Shown: piece after piece, positions 55,753 through 64,000 of the stretch
Layout: every line of letters starts with the position of its first letter
How positions within the stretch are numbered: position 1 is the first letter of the stretch
Origin: Heterodera schachtii
Lineage: Eukaryota; Nematoda; Chromadorea; Rhabditida; Heteroderidae
Reading direction: 5' to 3'
Assembly: GCA_023374025.1 (NCBI GenBank)
Contig: SIJG01000044.1
Coordinates: forward strand, 1,112,815-1,176,814
Length of the DNA: 64,000 nucleotides
Made by a program: the position numbers and the translations under genes
Notes under the pieces: generated by a model
The model's database searches: none
The model's input: only the letters and a program-made list of their open reading frames with translations
Told to the model about the DNA's origin: nothing

Positions 55753-56058
55753 CTCGCCGATGGACTAATCTTTTGTTCGTAACTATTTTCTTTTTCTACC
55801 AATTTTTTAAAATTGATGTTATTCGGAAGCACTAAGTGTTTAGAAGCTATCATTAAGCAGATGTTAAGCGATTAAAAAATTTTCCTAAGAGTTATAATTT
55901 TTATTATGAAAAAATGGGAATTTCATGAGTTTTATTTTCTAACTCTTTGGAGAATTATTTAATCGCTTAACATCTGCTTAATGATAGTTTCTAAACACTT
56001 AGTGCTTCCGAATAACATCAATTTTAAAAAATTGGTTAGAGATTAGTCCGTCGGCGAG
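55753..56058. mobile_element. Near-perfect palindromic MITE
   Basis: Arms of about 125 bp run from CTCGCCGATGGACTAATC to GATTAGTCCGTCGGCGAG. Complementary stretches such as GCACTAAGTGTTTAGAAG with CTAAACACTTAGTGC meet around a short centre at about 55910. Read as one strand it would fold into a long hairpin. A second TCGGCGAG copy follows after 7 bp (56066). It sits in a coiled-coil exon relic. Confidence 0.75.
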
Positions 56059-56299
56059 TAATACGTCGGCGAGTTGTCATGATTTAATTAACTTGAGTTC
56101 AATAAAATAGCTTTTTAGAATTTTAAATCAACAGAAGGAATAAATGTTTTTTTTTAGTAATTTTATATTTTAAGTCTTAAGTTCATATAATTACACGCGA
56201 GAAATAACAAAATTTTCCGATTAACACAAAACAACATAATTTTAATTGAATATAAAAATGAAGCAAATAGATCAACATTAGTGAATAATTAATTCTTTC

Positions 56300-59236
56300 T
56301 CAGAGAGTTGCCAAATCAAATTTAAAATTGGGCCCAAAATTCGCATCAATTTTGTCACCAGCATCCTCCAAAGAAACGAATGGATGAAACGAATCATCAG
56401 CAAAAGATGAAGCAACAAAAAAACCAGTGGAATCTGTGAGAAAATTAAGTGGTTTTCGATTAATTTACACATAAAAAGCAATTAAACAAATAGACAATTA
56501 ACCAAATTGTAATATTTAATTATATTATTTATTATTTGCTAACCCAAACGAAACCCATTTTTGGTGAAAAAGAGCTGTCGAGTAATTAAATGAACACCAA
56601 TTCCTACGGTATCGCCAATACCGTAGGAATATTGGGCAATTGTTGGTGTTCCGTTGCTCCAAATTCAGCCACCACTTTCATATGCATAAGTGCCTTTTTC
56701 ATTTTGAACTTTGTTCTGCTGATGTTTGACTGCGAATCCGAAGGTGGTCCAACTGAAAAAGAATAATAATTAATAATAAATGAATAACTTTATAATTATA
56801 ATAATAATAATAAATCAATTCTATAAATAAAGATTCTCTTACTTTTCTATATTTTTTACTGAAATTTCGTAGTAAAAAATGTTGGACGAATTATTGCTCA
56901 GCAAAATCGGATGTTTAGCGAAGACGGAACAACAACCTTTTAAAGAGAAATATAATATTAAGAAATTATAAAAAATACCATATTCATTTCCCTTGTGATG
57001 GACAGTCAAATTTTTGTCGCCAATAATTTCGAGATTCTCATGACAAACATTGGCATCCCATAAATTTTGTCGGAAATTTAAAAGTGCCTTAAAATAAATA
57101 ATTTATTTAAAATTATTAGATAAAATAAATTTGATTTTTTAGAAAAGTGAGTTTTTTAATTAGGTAATTTTTTCAATTTTCGCCTAATTTACCTTTTTCT
57201 TCTGTTTCTCTTCTTTATCAAATTCGCTAATTTTTACCAAAATTTTCTTCTGATCATTTTGTAATTGTGAGAATTGGTCCGAAGTAGCTTAAATTGTTTT
57301 TAAAATTTAAATTGGTCAATTAATTTAATATAAAATTCTTAACTCGTATTAAATATTCCCAACAAATATTTTAATTAGTGCTAATTTATTCTTTATTAAA
57401 ATTCCCTCGCCTTTGGTCGTGCTTTCGTGCTGTTCCTTTTGCTGCTTCTCCATTTCATTGATTTTTTCCAAAATTTTTGACAATTCATCCGCAGTAACTT
57501 AAAACAAAATTTTTAAAATTTAAATGAAATATATAAAAATTAACAAATTTATTTCCTTTTAATTTCTCCTCGCCTTTTGACTGTTCTTTTTGCTGTTTCT
57601 CCAAGTCATTGATTCTGTCCAAAATTGGCTTCATTTGGTCGGAGGAAACCAGGGTGGCCAAGTTTTTTTTTTCAAAATAAGACAAAATGGCTCAAAAACT
57701 AAGATTCGGACCCCAAAAATAAGATTTTTTCTAAAACTAATTGTAGCATGAAGGAAACGCAAAAAAACATGAAAAACGACTTAAAACATTGTTTAGTGTA
57801 AAAACCAGGGCTTGCAACTGAACATTTTCAAAATCTGCATTTGGCCGACAAAAAATCATCATTTGGGGTCAAAAATAACATTTTGGAAAATTTTATTCAA
57901 AATGAAAAAATCAATAAAAATGTTTTTTTCGTGGCGCGCTTTTTCCAAAAAAACTTTTTGGGGATCGGGGGGTGTCCGGTGGTGCCGGTAGGCGCCGCCG
58001 GGAAAATTTTTGAAAATTTCACTGCAATTTGTTAACAGATTTCCACCAAAAAACGACTAATTTTTGAGATTTTGAGCCGATTTTTATGAAAAAAAAGTTT
58101 TGGGACCCGGCGGTGCCGATAGGCGCCGCCGGAGGAAAAATAGAAATTTTGACCATTTTTTAACAAATTTTCACTGAAATTTTGGGGAATTTTACAATCA
58201 AGAAAATGAAATAAAAATGAAATTTTTTTCAAAAATCAAATTAAATCAAATATTCGCTTCAATAAAAAATAATATGTCAAAACAGTCATTCAAATTTTAC
58301 ATTTTTATTTTCAAATCCAAAAATAAGCACAAAATAAGCACGTAACGCTAAAATAAGCACAAATCTTAGAAATAAGCACATTTTAGCTTTCTAAGATCCG
58401 ACCCCTCAAAATAAGCACAAATCTTAGAAATAAGCACACTTGGCCACCCTGGAGGAAACTTAAAATGCTAATTAAAACTAAAAATCGCCGATTTTTGTGA
58501 TTCCCGGGACAGTGACCCATGGATAGTCCCAATATTCGGTAATACAGTAACAATGAAAATTTCCTAAGAATTTATGCTTCAATTTTTAACCATATTTGCC
58601 CTTCCTTTGTGCTGTTGTTGTTCTTTCAAATTCAATTCATGGATTAATCCAAATATCTTTTTGCAAATTTGTGAATTGGTCAACGGATGCTTAAACTCGG
58701 CAAATATTTAAATGCGTTTTATTAATTAACAATTCCCATTAATTTTTTTATAATTCCCTACCGTATTTTCCCTGCTCATTTTGTTGTTCTTTTTCCTTTT
58801 CCATCATGTCAATTTTCGCCTTCAATGCATTGTTTTCCACCATCAGATTCTGTTTTTCCAATTCCGACTGAAGTGCCCTCTGTAGAAAATTGAAAAAACT
58901 GAATAAAATTTTAATTAAAAAACAACGTACGTTCTCGAGTTCCTTTATCTTGCACAATTGATTCGCCTCCTTCAGCTCAGTTTCCATCTTGGCAAATTTC
59001 TCACGAAATTCCTAAGTTTAAATTAAACATTTTCGTACGATAAAATTTAAATTAGAAAGTTAAGTACAATTTGCTAACAAATTTTTGTCCAAAAAATACC
59101 TCATTTATTATACCATTTAACAATGAGTTTCGCCCACCTTCTGTTGCCGCTGCTGTTGGTCACCAAAAGTTTCGGTTGGCCCAGCATTTTCCTCTGATTG
59201 TCCGTCCCCCACTTTTAGTTTCAGCGAATTGTACAT
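56300..59236 (-). pseudogene. Coiled-coil SPRY protein gene with hAT insertion and stop codon
   Basis: ATG at 59236 (MYNSLKLKVGDGQSEENAGP) with donor GTGGGC. Coiled-coil exons are about 59011-58934, 58879-58764 (LQSELEKQNLMVENNALKAK), 58690-58600, 57640-57552 (MKPILDRINDLEKQQKEQ), 57500-57410 and 57290-57190. SPRY exons are 57087-56985 (NLWDANVCHENLEIIGDKN), 56940-56850 (VFAKHPILL), 56756-56545 and 56440-56300 (DKIDANFGPNFKFDLATL, stop). In exon 4 the codon expected to read Glu in GEIW is TGA. A hAT-like element is inserted at the 5' splice-acceptor edge of the exon at 57640. The same domain plan as 28162-31842, which it resembles exon by exon. Confidence 0.75.
57650..58451. mobile_element. 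hAT-like element, AAATAAGCAC-word family, perfect 8-bp duplication
   Basis: Ends CAGGGTGGCCAAGT and ACTTGGCCACCCTG are exact inverted copies. GAGGAAAC flanks both sides (57642-57649, 58452-58459). Internal words are AAAATAAGCACAAATCTTAG on the right and diverged AAAATAAGA words on the left. Two hairpin modules lie at 57976-58001 and 58107-58132. No transposase. Confidence 0.85.
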
Positions 59237-60594
59237 TTGAAAATTAAATTGACCAAATTTTTAACTGAATAAAATAAAAAAACGATTTCTGGACCAAAAT
59301 GGGTTAAAAATCAAAAAATTTCACGGCGACGCTTATCGGCAGACCGCCGGCGGTGCCGGGTATTTTTCTAAAATATGTGGCACAGTTACATTTTAGAGTA
59401 ATGAAAATGAACAAAGTTTTTTTATCCGGACAAAAACATGTAGGCTGTTTTCGCGTTTCGGAAACTAATTATTTCTTTGCAATCATTAAAAGAATTACAT
59501 ATGTTCCGAATAATAAACAATTTTTTTTTGTGGCGAATTGTTTATTTTGCGTAAATTCAAAAAAAGAATTTTCAACACGGAAAAACTCAAATAGGATATT
59601 TCTCTCTCCACTTTGACCTCAAATTTTTACACATTTTTGTCTTTTTATTTCTTGTGATCATCCATATATTTTACCACTTACTCTACGACACATTTATGGT
59701 AATAGTGTAGTTTGTCCCCCCCCCCCCTTTTTGAAAAAAAATTTTTCGAAAATTTTAATGTCATAAAAACAAGTTCCCTGGGCTTTTCGAGGTCGCTGAT
59801 CACGAATCCGGCGTCCATTTCGGCCAATTCGAAATCCCGGACCCTAATTCGAACAAAAAGTCGAAAACCCAAATTTCCGAATTTTGCATTTTTCGTCTAA
59901 AAATGGTGTAAATACATGGAAACATTTTGAAAACCACAAGCCTTGCAATAAAAGATCATTTAAACCGATTTTGAACCAAAAATGCAAAATTCGAGAATTT
60001 GGATTTTCAACTCAAATTTCATCTAGAATTTGCAAAAAAATTTCCCGGCGGCGCTTATCGGCACCGCAGGATCGGTGTTTACTTATTAATCCTGCTGTAG
60101 AAATGAGTCAAAAATACGACTTTTTTTTCATTTTTTGGACAAAATCAGTTAAGAAATTGACAAAATTTTCAAAATATTTCCGGCGGCGCCTATCGGCACC
60201 GCCGGATACCCATTTTTTTCTAGTTTTTTGTAAAAACTGCGCCGGAAAAAAAGCGGTTTTGAAAAAAAATAGTAAATTTATGGACCATTAACAGATTTGA
60301 TTCCCGATCTCTTTTTACAGTTTAATCCATACGGAAAATCTTAGTCGCCCCTTTTAATGCATCCCGCCAGCCCCTAAAAATTTATTTTCCAAAATATCAG
60401 GTATTTTTTCTTTTTTGGAAACTTTTTGAAATTTAATTGATTTTTTTTTAAATTTTCAAAATCCCACAATCCCGCGGGATCCCGTCCCGCAAAAAATTTT
60501 GGGTTCCAATCCCGCAGCGGGACCCGCAAATTTGAAATTTCCGGTCTCTATTATCGCCCTTCTGATGACTTTTTTATTTTACGAATAAAAACTA
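59237..60594. other. Repeat region with three hairpin modules
   Basis: Modules or relics lie at about 59320-59352, 60045-60071 and 60180-60205. 59750-60000 is the dispersed repeat of 6235 and 47270. 60470-60549 is the right end (AAATTTCCGGTCTC, then TA) of a GATCCC-word element whose left end is missing. No gene. Confidence 0.5.
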
Positions 60595-61160
60595 GGGTTG
60601 TACAGGACCGGGAACGGGGCGGTAATTCCCGGTCCTTCGAGGTCCCGGTTCCCGGATTTTGAAATTCTATTTCCCGGTCCCGGTCCTGGTAGGGCAAACG
60701 GGAACCGGGAAAAACAAGCACAGGTAAGAATGGGGATCTGAGTGAAAAATTAGTGATGAAAATTGGATTAAAGAAAAATTTTAAAAAATATAAAAATTTT
60801 CCCCGGCGGCGCCTATCGGCACCGCCGGACCCCCTTCTTTCCTCACCAAAAGTTTTTTGGAAAAAGCGCGCCAAAAAAGTGATGTGAAAAGCAAATCTAA
60901 ATTTGAAATAATATTCGACCATTTAGACCAAATGATTAATTGTATGAAATAATTGAAGAAAATTTGATTTGAAAATTTTCATTAGTTTAATTTAGCTTTA
61001 ACTTTTGGATTTTATTAATAAAAAACAAAATAAAAATTTAATTTTGTGTTATTTTCACTTAAAATAAATTAAAATTGAATTTTATTGAATTGTCACGGCT
61101 TCTCAGGTCCCGGCAGGTCATGGTCCCGGTTTGGCAAAATTTTCCGGTCCCGTACAACCC
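60595..61160. mobile_element. TIR element, GGGACC-word family, TA duplication (third copy)
   Basis: Ends GGGTTGTACAGGACCGGG and CCGGTCCCGTACAACCC are inverted copies, flanked by TA (60593-60594, 61161-61162). The hairpin module is at 60803-60829. A segment ending GGGAAAAACAAGCACAGG is shared with 16441-17142 and, inverted, with 7906-8697. Confidence 0.8.
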
Positions 61161-62199
61161 TACGCATAACCCAAAAGAGATAATTTGTTGATCAATCATA
61201 CGAATAAAGTTTTTACTTTCTCTTTAATTAGACAAAGATAATTTGAATATTCTTTAGTCATCTTAAAAATTTTCGGAATTTTTCGCTAATCATTTTCACA
61301 AACTCAGAAAATAGAGCATTTTAGTCTAAATTTTTAAGTAATTAATTGATTTAAATGAATTAAAATTTTTGTCATCATTTTTTGATTGGTTTTCCATGAA
61401 AATTAAATTTAATTTAATATAACGAAACTAGTGCGCAGAAAAAAATGCGATATGCCTCAAAAAGACGAGCTCTATTAATAAACTAAATTATATCTATTTA
61501 ATTATAAGAAAAGAAATGTTTTTTTCAAAGCGAATGCTAAGCAATTTGACATCTCAGAAAAAAATTGTGGGAATTTCAAATTTTCATTACGTTTTAACTC
61601 AAGCCCTAAACCGCTGATTTCAACCAAAATGCTCTAGAACTATTCATTTATCTATTGATTCTAAATGTCCAAAATGATTCTGTAACACATAAACAAAAAG
61701 TAAGAGAATTTGCGATTTTCATCTGTTAAAGACATGAAAATAGTACGCCAAAAAGAGAAAAGAAATGCAAAAGTTTAATCACTCCATAACTTTTTAGCTA
61801 ACCCTTTTTTTACTCTTAAAAATCCTTGCATTTTGAGTCGATATGCAAAATGTGGTGAAGTTTAAGTTATTTTTTACACCATTAAAATCGAAGAGATAGT
61901 ATTTGAATGACCGATGTTTTTTTTCCGATTTTTGAAGCCCTGTAACTCTCGAAGGAGGCAAAATTCACCGCTAAAATGAAAAATTCACAATAGAAGTTAA
62001 CCTGCTCTATCCAATGGTATATCGTTTATAGGCATTTTCCGACTGACAGCTCGGAATGTTCCCTTGTTAATAAAAGTATTGAAGAAAAAAAAAATACATA
62101 AACAATAATGATTAAAACCAAAAAGATCTCCGCATGAAAATGGTAAATCGGAATTAGAAAGTGCTGAAAATGCGTCGAAAATTCCTTACAATTTTAATT
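61161..62199. other. Intergenic, no gene
   Basis: AT-rich sequence with no terminal repeats, modules or convincing frames. It forms the 3' flank of the SPRY gene to the right. Confidence 0.4.
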
Positions 62200-63199
62200 T
62201 TAAAATGGGCCAAAATTCGCCTCAATTTTAAGGTTCCAGTAAGACAAAGAAACGAATGGAAACATTTGGTAAACATCAGAAGATGGATCGAAATCAAAAG
62301 TGCCTAAAATTTAATGAAAAATATAAATCCAAAAAATTGTAAAATTAAAATTACCCATTCGATGCCCATTTTTGGTGAAAAAGATTTTACGAGTTGCCAA
62401 ATTAACGCCACATCCGACAATGTCATTAACACCGTAAGCATTTCTCTCAAACATTCCTTTGTAAGAACCGTTAATCCAAAAAATGCCTTGAGAATCATAT
62501 GTGTAAAAGCCCTCGCCATCATACATTCTTTCGTCCGATTTTGGCTGCCTATTTACGCCAAATCCGAAGCAGATTGGACTAAAATTCATAAAAGTGTTGT
62601 AAATTTAAATGATTATATATTTGAGAAGCGCTTACCATCCTCCGTTTTTTATTGAGATTTCAAAGTAAAAAATGTCCGATGAACCAATGCCCAGCAAAAA
62701 GGGATGTTTTGCGAAGACGAAACGCCAACCTTTTGAAGAAATATTTTATAGAGCGGAAAGAACATTTTGAGTAAAAATTCTATTAAAATTCATTTAATTC
62801 AAAAATTTGTGTGCAAAGCCTCCAACAAAACTTGGCATTTTAAAATATTAATAAAGTCCAAAATTTTCAAATTCTTAAAGAATGCTGGATGTGTAGCAAA
62901 TATACTTGAGAACACTTTGAATTAAAGAATTTTAAACCATAAAGCGGCAATATTGTTTAGGTTTTTATTGCACATTTATTAGTGTATTTTGTGTGTATTC
63001 GCTTAAATTTCAAGAAAATTTCATTTTTTATTTATTAAATTTTTTGATAATAAATACTTCAAATTAATTTTATTTTTGGAATAAAATTACCGTAATTTCT
63101 TTTCTTAAAATGAACAATCAAATTTTTGTCACCAATGATTTCAAGGTCAGTGTGACAAGCGTTGGCATCCCAATAATTTTGTTCGAAATTTAAAAGAGC
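62200..63199 (-). CDS. SPRY-domain gene, 5' part not seen
   Basis: Four SPRY exons with good borders: 63199-63091 (NYWDANACHTDLEIIGDKN), 62729-62636 (RFVFAKHPFLL, DIFYFEISIKNGG), 62578-62355 (FGFGVNRQPKSDE, GIFWINGSYKG, GCGVNLATRKIFFTKNG) and 62303-62200 (YQMFPFVSLSYWNLKIEANF, then GPF and stop). The stop comes about six residues earlier than in the other copies. All frames are open. The N-terminal exon was not found between 63200 and the window end, where a hAT-like element begins at 63373, so it may lie beyond the window or be lost. Confidence 0.7.
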
Positions 63200-63372
63200 C
63201 TTAAAAATTGAACCATATAATTTTATTTTATTTATATTTTCAATTTGTAGAGTAGAATGGTATCGGCGTGAATAGGAATAAACGTTGGAAAATTTTCAAA
63301 AATGTTATAATCGATTAAAAAACATTTAAAGGGAAATAAAAAAGCAATTTCGAGTCACATTTACCTTTATTC

Positions 63373-64000
63373 CAGCGCTCGGATCGAAAATTTTTCAAAA
63401 TCAGAACATAGGGCTCAAAAAAAACTGATTTTGGAGTAAAAAATCAGAACATTTTGCAAAATAGCTTTAAATCGGCTTGTGTAACATTTAATCAATTAAA
63501 ATACCATCAAATTTGTATTTTTACTTCCCATTATCGGTTTTAATAATTTTTGGGGAGTAAATTAGCACCGGTGAACCGGGACCAAAAAAAAAGAAGCAGA
63601 TTTTTAACAATTTTTGCGGCGCATTTTTCGGGGGGGGGGGGGGGGGGGTCTGACCGTGCCGATAGCCACCGCCTGGAAAATTTTCAAAATTAGAGTACAA
63701 TTTGTCAACAGATTTTCACCAAAAAAGACCTTGGCTATTTCGAGCCAATTGGAAAGATCATTTTTCTTTTAAAAATGCCTTTTAAGGGGCGCGCTTTTAA
63801 AAAAAAACAGATTTTGTGATTGGGTTCATTTTTTAAGAAAATTAGGAGTTTTGAGGCCCGGAGGTGCCATGCCGTAGGCACCGCCGGGGAAATTTTTGAG
63901 ATTTCTTAGTTTTTTAGCAGATTTTGTTCAAAAAATAACCAAAATTTCATCTATCTTTAACTTTGCATCACATTATGCCATAAAATTTCAAAAATACCAA
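63373..64000. mobile_element. hAT-like element left end running out of the window
   Basis: It starts CAGCGCTCGGATCGAAAATT and AAATCAGAAC words, the family of 24127-24822 and 34779. A run of about 18 G lies at 63629-63648. Hairpin modules lie at about 63645-63675 and 63858-63887. The right end is outside. Confidence 0.6.

Noticed and set aside
59353..59616. 87-residue frame at 59353-59616
   Set aside because: No domain, splice signals or paralogue; it lies in repeat-derived DNA.
1..64000. CRISPR array or bacterial operon features
   Set aside because: Spliced genes, LINE and Polinton show eukaryotic DNA; the only regular arrays are the 82-bp and 45-bp tandem repeats, which have no unique spacers.

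Overview
This AT-rich window, with intron-rich genes, looks like nuclear DNA of a plant-parasitic (tylenchid) nematode. The best evidence is an expanded SPRY-domain gene family. One member (23864-26122) is a signal-peptide SPRY protein of the SPRYSEC/RBP-1 effector type; others are membrane-anchored or coiled-coil SPRY proteins. Several start codons sit just behind a splice-acceptor-like TTTCAG/TTCCAG, as expected for spliced-leader trans-splicing. The species cannot be fixed from the sequence.

Layout. 495-2903 (+): tandem double-SPRY membrane protein gene. 9001-12801 (-): decayed CR1/jockey-like LINE with ORF1, endonuclease and reverse transcriptase. 13070-13644 (-): small two-exon secreted protein. 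14.2-15.7 kb: SPRY relics. 18254-22189: truncated Maverick/Polinton with a TATA-binding-protein homologue, a zinc-finger ORF, a packaging ATPase, a pX-like hydrophobic protein, a conserved Polinton ORF, a retroviral-type integrase and the start of an F54H12.2-like virion-type protein. Four of these genes carry frameshifts. 23.0-26.1 kb: intact SPRYSEC gene whose introns carry two transposons. Part of this locus is duplicated at 35.6-36.6 kb. 28162-31842, 38704-40800, 56300-59236 and 62200-63199 (all -): four more SPRY genes or pseudogenes, most with coiled-coil exons. 32475-34011: an unknown coding exon cut in two by a hAT-type element with a clean 8-bp target duplication. 48668-50335 (-): multi-exon secreted Cys-rich protein, with a head-to-head remnant of a paralogue's 5' end at 52311. 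53936-54127 (-): 63-aa secreted six-cysteine peptide.

The rest is dominated by short TIR elements of an unusual modular kind. Each has a different degenerate short word repeated near its ends (GGGACC, CGGAATTCC, TTTCG, GATCCC, GGCAC, AAATAAGCAC, TCCTGATTT, CACGGT and others). Many carry the same central GC-rich hairpin module, although some end like Tc1/mariner elements (TA duplication) and others like hAT elements (8-bp duplication).

Two systems stand out. The first is a Polinton that encodes its own TBP and has TATA boxes 33-47 bp upstream of its non-overlapping ORFs. The second is the shared hairpin module riding in elements of different transposase classes. Exon boundaries were read by eye from splice signals, reading phase and comparison between paralogues inside the window; no database search was run.
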